DNA from: Streptomyces sp. JB150
Lineage (GTDB): Bacteria; Actinomycetota; Actinomycetes; Streptomycetales; Streptomycetaceae
Assembly (NCBI RefSeq): GCF_011193355.1
Contig: NZ_CP049780.1
Location: 1,781,582-1,845,581 of the forward strand
Direction: 5' to 3'
Length of the DNA: 64,000 nt
The position numbers and the translations under genes were made by a program. How positions within the stretch are numbered: the first letter of the stretch is position 1; every line of letters starts with the position of its first letter. This document shows, in pieces, positions 27,245-35,733 of the stretch. The notes beneath the pieces are model-generated. The model was given only the letters and a program-made list of their open reading frames with translations. It had not been told where the DNA came from and did no database searches.

Positions 27245-27462
27245 GCTCCACCTCCAGTCAAGGGTTTCCGGACAGCCCGGCGGCGCCATTCGAAGACCCG
27301 CCCGAGGGTCCGTCCCGGCCGGCCTCGACTGGCCGACCGAAACCCACCTCAAACGGCCGAAAACAGCCGGAATCAGGTGGTCGGACCCTCGGCGATCCCA
27401 AGTGGCGCCGCGCGACGTGCTGTTGCGAGCAGTGTGCCATGACCGTTCAGAGAGTCATACGG

Positions 27463-27483
27463 CACTCTGCAATTTTCAGAGTG
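27463..27483. promoter_or_regulatory. candidate operator between the XRE and HATPase genes
   Basis: CACTCTG (27463-27469), 7-nt A/T-rich spacer, CAGAGTG (27477-27483): a perfect inverted repeat. Its left arm overlaps the 14-bp sequence GTCATACGGCACTC (27454-27467), which recurs exactly at 25914-25927 over the start of the methyltransferase gene. The gap (27245-27523) is lower in G+C than the rest. Confidence 0.55.
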
Positions 27484-27523
27484 ACGCTTGCCAAGTGTCC
27501 GCGCCGGGGAGATAGTGGCAAGC

Positions 27524-28273
27524 GTGATTCCGTCCGCGCCCTTAGGAACAGACTCCGCCGCAGGCCGGCCTCTCGGTCTCGGTGGCGATGGCGATGTCCC
27601 CGTTCGACCAACCGGGTCGGCAGCGGGCGAGGAAGCCGTTCCCTCCCAGGGCGCCGCCGAGCGCCGGTTCCGCTTCGAACTGGCCGCACACCCGGGCTCC
27701 GCCGCGCAGGCCAGACGTCTCACCCGGGCCCGGCTGACCCACTGGTCGGTCTGCGAGGACACCTGCGACTCGGCCGCCCTGGTGGTGTCCGAGCTGGTCA
27801 CCAACGCCATCGTGCACACCGCGAGCGACGTCGTCGTGTGCGAGCTGCACGACGGCGACGACCTGGTGCGCATAGCCGTGCGCGACCAGGGGTGCGCGCC
27901 GGGTGAACCCTGCCCCTCCCCGCAGCGGGCCGACGAGGAGCACGGGAGGGGACTGTTTCTCGTCGACGCCCTCAGCCATGCCTGGGGCGCCCAGGAACAC
28001 GGTCCCGGTCTGCTCGTCTGGGCCGAGCTGCCCCGCCAGGCACAGGCCCCGCGCGCGGACCTGGGCTGGGGCGCCCCACCCAAGCCGGGCCGTACGGACG
28101 GCGGCCCCGGCGAGGAGGACGAGACGGAGGCGCAGGATCTGCTGCCGTCCGGGGGACGCGGCCGTACCCCGGCCGCTCCGGAGCGCACACGTGCGCGCCA
28201 CACGCCATACCGGCGAACGGGGGACCCGGGAGTCCCCCCGTTCGGACGCGGCCACGCCTGGGGGGGCGTGTGA
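27524..28273 (+). CDS. RsbW-like HATPase (anti-sigma-type ATP-binding protein)
   Basis: A protein of about 249 residues. Residues about 45-150 form an HATPase_c_2 domain: N box LVVSELVTNAIVHT, G1 VRDQG, and G2 HGRGLFLVDALSHAWG. Such GHKL kinases act as anti-sigma or serine kinases, and in Streptomyces are regularly divergent from XRE/DUF397 pairs. The C-terminal 90 residues are Pro/Gly/Arg-rich and not conserved. Start choice is uncertain: GTG 27524 (12 bases after GGGGAG), GTG 27515 (3 bases) or TTG 27488. The TGA overlaps the next GTG by 4 bp. Confidence 0.88.
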   Translation: MIPSAPLGTDSAAGRPLGLGGDGDVPVRPTGSAAGEEAVPSQGAAERRFRFELAAHPGSAAQARRLTRARLTHWSVCEDTCDSAALVVSELVTNAIVHTASDVVVCELHDGDDLVRIAVRDQGCAPGEPCPSPQRADEEHGRGLFLVDALSHAWGAQEHGPGLLVWAELPRQAQAPRADLGWGAPPKPGRTDGGPGEEDETEAQDLLPSGGRGRTPAAPERTRARHTPYRRTGDPGVPPFGRGHAWGGV

Positions 28274-28698
28274 CACCCGCGTCCGGCGGCGGGCGGGTGC
28301 GCAGCCTGGACACGCTGGTCCGCCTCCGGCGCGACCTGCACACGCCGGGCTCGCCCCGCCCGCTGTCCGTCCCGGACGGCATGACCGCCCCGCTGGGCTG
28401 CGACGCCGTCGCGATGCCCGCCCGCTTCGGGCCACAGGTCCTGCCCCGGCTGCCCCGCGTGGGATGCGTCTACGCCGACGACACGCACTGGTGGTGGCTC
28501 GTCCCGTCGGACTCCGACTACGCCCTGGAGTGGCCCGCGCCCGCGCGGTACGCGGTCGGCGCGATCACCGCGGACGCCCCGCGCCTGATCCACCAACCGG
28601 ACGGCGAGCTTCCGTACACCCCGCCGATCCCGCTCTACCTCGCCCTGTGCCGGCTCACGGGCACCACGCCGACGTGGTCGCAGGTGGTCAGCGCGTAG
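28270..28698 (+). CDS. unknown protein coupled to the HATPase gene
   Basis: A 142-residue protein I do not recognise. Its GTG overlaps the HATPase stop codon (GTGA), so the two are co-translated. The sequence is compact and not low-complexity in its second half: VGCVYADDTHWWWLVPSDSD, WPAPARYAVGAI, LYLALCRLTGTTPTWSQVV. The Trp cluster suggests a small soluble binding domain. Proteins of this kind seem to accompany HATPase/XRE loci in Streptomyces, but no role is known to me. Confidence 0.65.
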   Translation: MTPASGGGRVRSLDTLVRLRRDLHTPGSPRPLSVPDGMTAPLGCDAVAMPARFGPQVLPRLPRVGCVYADDTHWWWLVPSDSDYALEWPAPARYAVGAITADAPRLIHQPDGELPYTPPIPLYLALCRLTGTTPTWSQVVSA

Positions 28699-28831
28699 CA
28701 CCGCAGCACCTGCCCCGGCAGACAACGCGGGAACGCGAAGGTGCGCTTCGGGCCGACCGAGTCGACCTGGCCCTCCCCAGGGGGCCGAGGGCTCACGCGG
28801 TCACCCGGTGGTGACGGGCTCGTCGCACCCC

Positions 28832-28908
28832 GCGCGGTCATCCGGCAGCGCGGTCGCCGCACCCGGCGCGGTCGCCCGGCAGCGCGGTCGCCGCACCCCG
28901 CGCGGTCA
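28832..28908 (-). repeat. 34-bp composite tandem array at the end of a 60-residue gene
   Basis: GCGCGGTC occurs at 28832, 28848, 28866, 28882 and 28900, i.e. spacings 16, 18, 16, 18; the true unit is 34 bp. The TGA of the small minus-strand gene (28908-28906) lies in the last copy. The remaining 28699-28831 gap is featureless. Confidence 0.8.
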
Positions 28909-29088
28909 CGCCGCCGCCTCCGCGGGGACGGGTTCGCGGACGATCACCAGGAACGTATCCGTCGAGAGGTCCATGACGACCTCCGCCGGCATGCCCTCCA
29001 GACGTCGCGCGTGTGCGAACTCCTCGGCCGGCCACGATCCGCGCGGACCGCCGGCGGGAAAGCGCTCGAGCACCATTCGCCCGTTCAC
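28906..29088 (-). CDS. small protein of 60 residues, function unknown
   Basis: Start GTG at 29088 with GGAGG six bases upstream, giving VNGRMVLERFPAGG at the N-terminus and a C-terminal segment EVVMDLSTDTFLVIVREP. The strong ribosome site, balanced composition and A+T-rich upstream region support a real gene; the longer reading to 29256 is not supported. No family recognised. It stands alone beside the regulatory cluster and ends inside a tandem array. Confidence 0.65.
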   Translation of the reverse strand: MNGRMVLERFPAGGPRGSWPAEEFAHARRLEGMPAEVVMDLSTDTFLVIVREPVPAEAAA

Positions 29089-29448
29089 CCTGCACCTCCA
29101 GAAAGCGTCGTACCTGTATGAGTTAACGCCTGGCGACAGATAAACGCCTCGTTCGGTGACGGGACTGAGACCTAGTTGACACTCGTTCACCGCAGTGTGT
29201 GAGGCAGGACTCGGCAAACGGGTGGTTTCGACTACTGGGCGTGTCACCCCCCGCACCCGTCGTGATATCGGATCGCGTCATCGCCCACAGGCGCCCCGGG
29301 GGCTGACGCAGGCCCCTTCGGTTTCTCCCACGCTGACCCATCGCGGGGGCAGAGGATGCTTCTGGCCGGGGGTCGCGCGGGGGTCGTGCGTCGCTCACCG
29401 GCGCGGGCCGTACGTCGTCTCGCACCGAATGTCGTACATACGTTCCTG
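29089..29448. other. 360-bp gap between the 60-residue gene and the deaminase gene
   Basis: No gene is supported. The part nearest 29088 is A+T-richer (GTTAACTCATACAGG and TCAACTAGGTCTC on the minus strand) and probably holds the promoter of the small gene. The part near 29448 holds two GTCGTAC copies (29435, 29455) just past the deaminase stop codon. No clear terminator hairpin was seen. Confidence 0.5.
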
Positions 29449-30852
29449 TCAGGTGTCGTACCACTGGACCCGCCGGCCGTGTCCGCGGTCGAGGAGCGCG
29501 GGCAGCCGCTCCCCCAACTCCCGTGCGACGGAGGCCACGTCCAGGGTCAGCAGCTCGCGGTCGCGCATCAGGACGCGGCCGTCGACGATCGTGGTGCGCA
29601 CGTCGGAGGAGCGGGCGCTGTGCACCAGGGTCGCGGCGAGGTCGTGGACGGGCTGGGTGTGCGGGCCGGTCAGATCGACGAGGACGATGTCCGCGCGGTG
29701 CCCCGGCGCGAGGGAGCCGACGACGCCGTCGAGGCCCACCGCGCGGGCGCTCTGGAGCGTGGCGTGGTGCAGGGCCTGACGGGAGGTCAGCCAGCGCGGA
29801 TCGCCCTCGGCGGACTTCTGGACGAGGGCGGTGAGCGCCATGGATGCCCACACGTCGAGGGAGTTGTTGGAGGCGGCGCCGTCCGTGGCGAGCCCCACGG
29901 GAACGCCGGCCGCGCGCAGGGCCCGTACCGGCGTGGTGGTGGGCCAGGCGAATTTCAGGTACCCGCGCGGTGCGGTGGCGACGGCGACCCGCCCGGCGGC
30001 CCGTTCCAGGACGGGCAGGTCCCGTTCGGTGATGCCGGTGCCGTGCGCGATCAGCACCTCGACGGGCGCGTCGGGCGCGGCGGGCGCGTCGGGCGCGTCG
30101 GCGCCGAGGAGGCCGGTGCGCTCCAGGACCTCGATCGGGGTGACGCCGTGCCGGGCGAGGCTTGCCTCGGTCTGGTCGCGGTTCTCGGCGGCGTGCAGGT
30201 GCACCGGCAGTCCGTGCTCGTGGGCCAGCCGGGCGGTGTGGGCGAGGTCGGCGTCGTCGACCGTGTAGGGGGCGTGCGGGGCGAGGGCGGTGGTGATCCG
30301 GCCGCCGGCGCCGCCCCGGTGCCGTAGCGCGAACTCCAGCGAGTCCTCCCGGCCCCGCGGTCCCCGGGACGAGAAGAAGACCTGGCCCAGGTGGGCGCGC
30401 AGGCCGCACTCCGCGACGACGGCGGCGACCGTGTCCATGCGGAAGTAGTGGTCCGCGAAGCAGGTCACCCCGCCCCGGATCATCTCCGCGCAGGCCAGCC
30501 GGGCACCGAGTTCGACGTCCCGCGCGGTGAGGTTGGACTCGACGGGCCAGACGACGTCGTTGAACCACTCCTCGGTGGGCAGGTCCTCGGCGACGCCGCG
30601 CAGCGCGGCCATCGGCGCGTGCGTGTGGCAGTTGATCAGTCCGGGCAGCGCGACCTGCCCGCGCGCGTCGATGCGCTCGGCGGCCGGCACCCCGGTGACC
30701 TGCGCGGTGCCGGTGACGGCAGTGATGACGCCGTCGCGCACGACGATCGCGGTGTCGTCGCGGAACGCGATCCGCTCGTGGTCGGTCCGGCCTTCGACAT
30801 GCACGAGTGCGGTGCATCCCGTGATGATGAGGTCGGCGGGAGAAGTCGTCAT
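29449..30852 (-). CDS. amidohydrolase, 5-methylthioadenosine/S-adenosylhomocysteine deaminase-like
   Basis: A 467-residue metal-dependent deaminase of the MtaD/SsnA/TrzN group. Zn ligands are seen in LPGLINCHTHAPM, the His of PVHLHAAENRDQTE, and the Asp of GLATDGAASNNSLDVW; VLIAHGTGITERDL carries a further conserved His. Members deaminate S-adenosylhomocysteine, methylthioadenosine, adenosine, 8-oxoguanine or triazines; the ATDGAASNNSLD motif is typical of the MTA/SAH deaminase branch. A 20-residue Ala/Pro/Asp insertion near 265 comes from a small repeat. ATG 30852 lacks a clear ribosome site. Confidence 0.87.
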   Translation of the reverse strand: MTTSPADLIITGCTALVHVEGRTDHERIAFRDDTAIVVRDGVITAVTGTAQVTGVPAAERIDARGQVALPGLINCHTHAPMAALRGVAEDLPTEEWFNDVVWPVESNLTARDVELGARLACAEMIRGGVTCFADHYFRMDTVAAVVAECGLRAHLGQVFFSSRGPRGREDSLEFALRHRGGAGGRITTALAPHAPYTVDDADLAHTARLAHEHGLPVHLHAAENRDQTEASLARHGVTPIEVLERTGLLGADAPDAPAAPDAPVEVLIAHGTGITERDLPVLERAAGRVAVATAPRGYLKFAWPTTTPVRALRAAGVPVGLATDGAASNNSLDVWASMALTALVQKSAEGDPRWLTSRQALHHATLQSARAVGLDGVVGSLAPGHRADIVLVDLTGPHTQPVHDLAATLVHSARSSDVRTTIVDGRVLMRDRELLTLDVASVARELGERLPALLDRGHGRRVQWYDT

Positions 30853-30990
30853 CACGCCAACGTACGGCGGGGTGGTACCGCGACGTGAGCCGGATCGCGC
30901 ATCCGGTTCCGGCCCCTGTCGCGGGGCGGCCCGGGCAGCCACCCTGGCCTCACCACAACCCGCCACCCGGCTCTGCGAAAGGAGCCCGGC

Positions 30991-31929
30991 ATGCTCGTGG
31001 GCACCTGGAACCTGGAGAACCTCTACCGGCCCGGCGGGCTGTTCGGCCCGCGCGACCAGACCGCGTACGAGACCAAGCTCGCCTCCCTCGCCGCCGTGGT
31101 CACCGAGCTGGACCCGGACCTGCTCGGGGTGCAGGAGATCGGCGAGCCGGTCGCGCTGACCGACCTGGTCGGCATGCTGGACGGCGAGTGGCACACCGCG
31201 GTCTCCACCCATCCCGACAGCCGGGGCATACGCGTCGGCTTTCTCAGCCGTACGCCCCTGCGCCTGCTGGCCGACACGACGGCCTTCCCGGACATGCTGC
31301 GCCCCGTGCAGACGGACGACACGGGGCAGGCCGCCGAGGCGGCCGGGCGGGGCCTGCTGGCCGTGGAGACGGAGGGCGTGTGCGCCGCCGTCGCGCACCT
31401 GAAGTCCAAGCTGCTGTCGTACCCGGTGAACCGTTTCCACCCGCACGACGAGGGCGAACGCGCCCGCTACGGCGTCTACGCGCTGCACCGCCGGGCCTGC
31501 GAGGCGGCGGCGCTGCGCGCGCTGGCCGACACGCTGCTGGCGGGCGACGGCCGGGAACGGGACGTGGTGGTGCTGGGCGACCTGAACGACGAGGTGCAGG
31601 CCGCGACCACCCAGCTCCTGCTCGGGCCGCCCGGCTCGGAGATCGGCACGCCCGGGTTCGACCGGGCCGACCGGGGAGACGCGGCCCGGCTGTGGAACGT
31701 GGCCCCGCTCATCCCGGCCGGACAGCGCTACTCGCGGATCAACTCCGGACGCCCGGAACTGATCGACCACGTCCTCGTCAGCCACCGCCTGGCCCGCCGG
31801 ATCGCGGTCGCGGGCACCGGACTGCCCGCCGAGACCGCTCCCCGGCTGCCCTCGGTGAGCGAGGACCCGGCCGGCCGCCGGGACGCTGCGGGCTCGGACC
31901 ACGCGCCGGTGTGGGTGCGGGTCGACTAG
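30991..31929 (+). CDS. endonuclease/exonuclease/phosphatase (EEP) family protein
   Basis: A 312-residue protein of the DNase I/ExoIII/inositol phosphatase fold. The metal and catalytic motifs are in order: GTWNLENLY (Asn, Glu), DLLGVQEIGE (Glu), VVVLGDLNDE (Asp, Asn) near residue 190, and AGSDHAPVWV (Asp-His) at the C-terminus. No signal peptide. Phosphodiester target unknown (nuclease or phospholipase/phosphatase). AAAGGAG eight bases before the ATG. Convergent with the FUSC gene. Confidence 0.88.
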   Translation: MLVGTWNLENLYRPGGLFGPRDQTAYETKLASLAAVVTELDPDLLGVQEIGEPVALTDLVGMLDGEWHTAVSTHPDSRGIRVGFLSRTPLRLLADTTAFPDMLRPVQTDDTGQAAEAAGRGLLAVETEGVCAAVAHLKSKLLSYPVNRFHPHDEGERARYGVYALHRRACEAAALRALADTLLAGDGRERDVVVLGDLNDEVQAATTQLLLGPPGSEIGTPGFDRADRGDAARLWNVAPLIPAGQRYSRINSGRPELIDHVLVSHRLARRIAVAGTGLPAETAPRLPSVSEDPAGRRDAAGSDHAPVWVRVD

Positions 31930-31951
31930 GAGCACGGACCGGTCGGTCCCG

Positions 31952-31993
31952 AACCGTCCGACGGCTCCCATCCGACGGCACCCACCCGACGGC
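31952..31993 (+). repeat. three 14-bp tandem units after the EEP gene
   Basis: AACCGTCCGACGGC, TCCCATCCGACGGC and ACCCACCCGACGGC in a row, 23 bp past the stop codon and between two convergent genes. Confidence 0.75.
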
Positions 31994-32056
31994 CGTCCGG
32001 TTTACCGACCAGCAGCCCGGGTGGCCCGGCCAGCCGTCCGGCTTTCCCTTTCCCGG

Positions 32057-33967
32057 CTATCCGGCGAGAGGCAGGGCGGCCGCGCGGAGCCGCCCGCGCT
32101 GGCCACAGAGGCCGTCCAGCACTCCGAGGCCGTCGGCTGTCTCCAGGTCGCCGAGGAGCCGGTCGAGCCGGTGGACGTGGAGCGGGGTGAGCCGTCCGGT
32201 GTCGTCCAGGTGCACGGCGCAGGCGGTGACGGTGTCGACGAACCGTTCCAGCAGGGCCGCCACCCGGTCCGCGCCCTCGGTGTGCCGGGCGAGGGCGGGC
32301 AGTTCGGCGGAGGCCACGGCGATGGCCGTACGGGCCTCGGCGAGGGCGCGATAGGCCTCGCGGCGCAGCACCCACCGCGCGGGCCGGTCGGCGGAGCCGG
32401 TGAGGACGTGGGTGAGGTAGGCGTGTGCGGCCCCGCCGGCCGCCGCGAGCCGGGCCCGCACTCCGCCGCCGCGCTCCCCCGGCATCGGCAGATGCCCGAC
32501 GATCAGGACGATCGCGCAGGCCAGCAGGGTCTCGGCGATCCGGCTCGCGGAGGCCTGCGGTTCGCCGCCGAGCATCACCAGGGCGAGCACGAGCACGGTC
32601 ACGACGGCGGTCTGCGCGGCGAAGTGCCGGGTGGCGACCGGGATCAGCGCCCCGCTGACCGTGACGACCGCGACCAGCCCGGCGGGCTGGGGCAGCACGG
32701 CGGCGAGCCCGGCGAACAGCAGCGCCCCGAGGACGGTCCCCGCGGCCCGGCACAGCACCCGTGAGGCGAGCGGCCCCAGGTCGGGCTTGACGAGGAACAC
32801 GGCGGTGGCGGGCAGCCAGTACCAGTGGACGTGGTGGAACACCTGCGCCACGGCCACGGCGGCCCCGAAGGACAGGGCTACCCGCGTCCCGTACTCCCGG
32901 CCGGCGGTCCCGAACGCCACGCGCACCAGCTGCCGCGCGGTGCGCCGACGGCGGTGCGGGGCGTCACCGTCGCCCCGGTCGAAGGCCTCGGCGGCCCGCA
33001 GCAGGGCGTCGTCCAGGGCCCGCAGGGCGGGCGCGGAGCGCGAGGGGGCGGGCAGGGGTCCCGTGTGCGTGGCGCGGCGTACTGCGGCGGCGAGCCGCCG
33101 GGGCGCCTCGGCGGCCCGCGCGGAGACCGGCTCGGCAGCCCAGGCGAGCGCGGTGGCGGCCTCGGCGAGGGGGAGCGCGGCGGCGTACTGCGCGTGCAGC
33201 CGCCGCTCGGCGCCCGACCCGGCGTACCGCCGCAGCCGGGGTCCGGCGAGGGCGTCCTGGGCGTGGTCGAGGGCGGCGGTGAGCGCGGCGCGCCGGGCGG
33301 TGGCCCGCGGTCCGCCCACGGCCTCCAGCAGATCGGCGACGGCGTCGTACACCCCCGCGATGGCGCTGCGCTCCCCGTCGAAGCGGTAGTCCCCGGCGAA
33401 CGCGCCCGGCGACGGCAGCACCAGCCGCAGCACCAGCAGCCACCCGGCCCCGCCGAGGAACACGAGCCCTCGCGCCCATCCCGGTTCTGGCAACGGCATC
33501 CCGGCGCCCACGGCGCAGGCGACGAGCACCTGCGTCCCGGCCGCCGACGCCACGGGTCCCACGGCACTGACACACCCCGCGAGCAGCCCCAGCAAGGCCA
33601 TCACCACCGTCAGCGTGACCGCCCCGCCGTACTCCCCCGCGTACGTCCCCGCCACCATCCCGGCCGCCCCGGCCAGCGCCGGCACCCCGAGCCGCTTCAC
33701 GGCGGCCCGCCGGCTCCCGGGCCGGTCGTTGATCCCCGCGAGCATCGCCGCGACGGCCGCCACCACCCCGGCGGACCCCCGCCCCAGCACCAGCGCCCCC
33801 GCCACCAACGGCCCCGCCGCCAGCGCCCCCCGCCCCACCGCACCCCACACCACGGGCCCCCGCTGCGCCCGCAACGCGTGGGCAAGCCAGGCGGGCAGCG
33901 CGACCGCCGGACGCCGGGACGGGCGGAATATCCGGGAAGGGCAGAACAGACGGAACAGACGAGACAA
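32057..33967 (-). CDS. FUSC family (YccS/aromatic acid exporter-like) membrane protein
   Basis: A protein of about 636 residues with two blocks of six helices (about 35-175 and 365-490), each followed by a cytoplasmic helical region, the layout of FUSC proteins such as AaeB, YccS and plant ALMT. The second block has FHHVHWYWLPATAVFLVKPD and ASRVLCRAAGTVLGAL, the conserved core (W..PLT..LV..p....t..R...R..GT..G). Likely an efflux protein for hydrophobic or aromatic compounds. The start is TTG at 33967, chosen because AGGAG stands five bases upstream; an ATG at 34129 would give 690 residues but has no ribosome site. Confidence 0.85.
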   Translation of the reverse strand: MSRLFRLFCPSRIFRPSRRPAVALPAWLAHALRAQRGPVVWGAVGRGALAAGPLVAGALVLGRGSAGVVAAVAAMLAGINDRPGSRRAAVKRLGVPALAGAAGMVAGTYAGEYGGAVTLTVVMALLGLLAGCVSAVGPVASAAGTQVLVACAVGAGMPLPEPGWARGLVFLGGAGWLLVLRLVLPSPGAFAGDYRFDGERSAIAGVYDAVADLLEAVGGPRATARRAALTAALDHAQDALAGPRLRRYAGSGAERRLHAQYAAALPLAEAATALAWAAEPVSARAAEAPRRLAAAVRRATHTGPLPAPSRSAPALRALDDALLRAAEAFDRGDGDAPHRRRRTARQLVRVAFGTAGREYGTRVALSFGAAVAVAQVFHHVHWYWLPATAVFLVKPDLGPLASRVLCRAAGTVLGALLFAGLAAVLPQPAGLVAVVTVSGALIPVATRHFAAQTAVVTVLVLALVMLGGEPQASASRIAETLLACAIVLIVGHLPMPGERGGGVRARLAAAGGAAHAYLTHVLTGSADRPARWVLRREAYRALAEARTAIAVASAELPALARHTEGADRVAALLERFVDTVTACAVHLDDTGRLTPLHVHRLDRLLGDLETADGLGVLDGLCGQRGRLRAAALPLAG

Positions 33968-34132
33968 CAGGGCTCCTGCCGAGACGAGGGCGGGGTGTGC
34001 CTTCGGGCGACGGTGGCCGGGCGGTGTATATGCAGCCCACGGTAGGGGCCGATGTTGGAGGGGGTGGGACGGGCGTGTTTCGGGGGTGTGACGGTCGGGT
34101 GGGTGACGGACTCTGCGAGGCGTATCCACGCC

Positions 34133-34921
34133 TCACGCGCTCGTGGCCCGAGCCTCCTCCACGCGCGCGTCGAAAAGTGCTGCCGCCCTTCCGACCGCCG
34201 CGATCATGGCGTCCGCGTTCGCCGCTCCCAGCGACGCGATGATGTGGTCCACCTCTCGCAACCCCGCTCGCTCCAGCAGTCGTTTCTCGTTGGTCACCCA
34301 CTCGCCCGCGGCCGCGAGTACGGCGTGGGCCGTCTGGGTCGCGGCGACGGCGAGGGCGCCGGCCAGTTCGGTGCGGCGGGTGGCGGGGGCGTGGTTGGCC
34401 TCGGCGTAGGCGAGGGTGGCACGGGCGAGGCCGTGCCAGCGGTCGGTGGCGGCGCGGCGGAGCCGGTCCGGGTAGCGCTCGGGGCGGGGCGGGGTGCCGC
34501 GCAGGGGCTGGTTGACGGCGAGTTCGGCGACGATCAGGTAGCTGGGGATGCCGGCCAGGTGGAAGAGGAGCGGTTCGATGTGGAACCGGCCCTGCTCGGC
34601 CTCCGCCATCTCGTGTTCCACCACGTCCAGGTCCCGGTAGTGGACGTCCACGCGCCGGCCGTCCACGGTGAGCCAGCCGCCGCCGTTGAACACGCCCCCG
34701 CCCCATTCGCCGATCTCGGAGACCTCGCCCTCCCAGCCCAGCGCGCGCAGGTCGGCGGGGTCGAAGGGCCCCCGGTAGTAGATGCCGACGTCCCAGTCGC
34801 TGTCGGGGCGATGGGTGCCCTGCGCGCGGGAGCCGCCGAGGGAGACGGCCTGGACGGTGGGGAGGGCGGCGAGGTGGTCGGCGAGGAAGTCGGGGAAGGC
34901 GGCGTCGGTGAGGGCGGGCAT
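34133..34921 (-). CDS. MNT-type nucleotidyltransferase domain protein
   Basis: A 262-residue protein. The N-terminus has the pol-beta superfamily motif VSLGGSRAQGTHRPDSDWDVGIYY (GS...DxD, residues about 27-50) and a third acidic residue in GRRVDVHYRD. The C-terminal half is helical (LAYAEANHAP, VTNEKRLLERAG). Relatives are aminoglycoside-type and MNT/HEPN nucleotidyltransferases and minimal transferases of unknown substrate. No HEPN partner gene adjoins. ATG at 34921; weak ribosome site. Confidence 0.83.
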   Translation of the reverse strand: MPALTDAAFPDFLADHLAALPTVQAVSLGGSRAQGTHRPDSDWDVGIYYRGPFDPADLRALGWEGEVSEIGEWGGGVFNGGGWLTVDGRRVDVHYRDLDVVEHEMAEAEQGRFHIEPLLFHLAGIPSYLIVAELAVNQPLRGTPPRPERYPDRLRRAATDRWHGLARATLAYAEANHAPATRRTELAGALAVAATQTAHAVLAAAGEWVTNEKRLLERAGLREVDHIIASLGAANADAMIAAVGRAAALFDARVEEARATSA

Positions 34922-35234
34922 GGGCGGCTCCGGGCGGTCGTCGTACGTCGTGCGTACGTGGTGGGGCGGCCTGGCTGCCGGGCGGGCGCCTGCAACCGCA
35001 CCGAAGGGGCAGCGAGGGGTAGCGAGGGGGCAGGGTACGCGCGGGAATGCGGTTCCGCACCGGATTTAGGGGTCCTCCCTGTCCTCCCTCTGCCTCGGTC
35101 CCCGCATGTCGGGTCGGGGGCCGCCGCACGCCGGCCGGCAGTTCGTACCCACTTTGCCGGACGCGATTGTCAGTGGGGCGCGTTATCAATGAAGTCGTAC
35201 GTCACGCAGGGTGATGACGACAGGGGGAACAGTG
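34922..35234. other. 313-bp divergent gap
   Basis: Contains no gene I can support. Near 35000-35035 there are three AGCGAGGGG-like units; at 35167-35189 a TTGTCAGTG-N8-TATCAA promoter candidate for the plus-strand gene; and GTCGTACGTC near 35195. The stretch at 34930-34960 has GTCGTACGTCGTGCGTACG. Confidence 0.5.
35167..35189 (+). promoter_or_regulatory. TTGTCAGTG-N8-TATCAA promoter candidate
   Basis: TTGTCAGTG (35167-35175), 8 nt, TATCAA (35184-35189). The -35 side is identical to that of uvrB and ogt; the last base of the -10 differs from TAnnnT. It lies 45 bp before the start of the next gene. Confidence 0.5.
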
Positions 35235-35696
35235 ATGATGACGACGACGCCGCAGGACGCGCCTCGGGACGGCGAGCCGGAGCACGCCGGACGGGCCCGG
35301 CAGGTCCGGGAGGCGCGGCGGCCCCAGCCGGGGCGGCAGGCCCGGACGCATCTGTCCATGGCCGGGCTGCGGGCGCGCGGTTGGACCGCCGCCCTGGTCC
35401 GCCGGCTGCTCGGTGAGCCCGATCTGCTGCGCCCCCACCCGCTGTTCCGTACGGCCCGGCAGATCCGCCTGTATCGCGTCGAGCGCGTCGAAGCCGCCGA
35501 GCGCGGCGACGAGTTCCGGGCCGTCGCCGCCGCCGCGGCCCGGCGCACCGCCGAGGCGCGGACGACGGCGCTGCGCAGGCGGCGGACGCGTCGTCGCCCC
35601 GGCACGGCGGGCCTCGGCAAGGACGACGCCCGGCGGCGCCGCGGCCCGCGCCGAATTCGGGTGCGGGCGCGGCTCGATGCCTGGATGATCGACTGA
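35235..35696 (+). CDS. basic protein of unknown function (LLGEPD...LYRVERVEAAE motif)
   Basis: A 153-residue, strongly basic protein. The centre reads GWTAALVRRLLGEPDLLRPH and RTARQIRLYRVERVEAAE, a pattern I remember from actinobacterial proteins, some on mobile elements, where a short helix-turn-helix-like unit is followed by an Arg-rich tail. No function is established. The C-terminal 50 residues are mostly Arg and Ala. ATG 35235 is chosen because GGGGG is seven bases upstream (GTG 35232 and ATG 35238 are alternatives). The promoter resembles that of uvrB and ogt, which hints at a DNA-stress role. Confidence 0.6.
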   Translation: MMTTTPQDAPRDGEPEHAGRARQVREARRPQPGRQARTHLSMAGLRARGWTAALVRRLLGEPDLLRPHPLFRTARQIRLYRVERVEAAERGDEFRAVAAAAARRTAEARTTALRRRRTRRRPGTAGLGKDDARRRRGPRRIRVRARLDAWMID

Positions 35697-35733
35697 TCGC
35701 CCGCCGTAAGTCCCGACCGACTCAGGAGCGCTC

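Noticed and set aside
28906..29256. A 116-residue version of the small protein
   Set aside because: The extra N-terminus lacks a ribosome site and covers the A+T-rich promoter-like stretch; GTG 29088 with GGAGG is far better.
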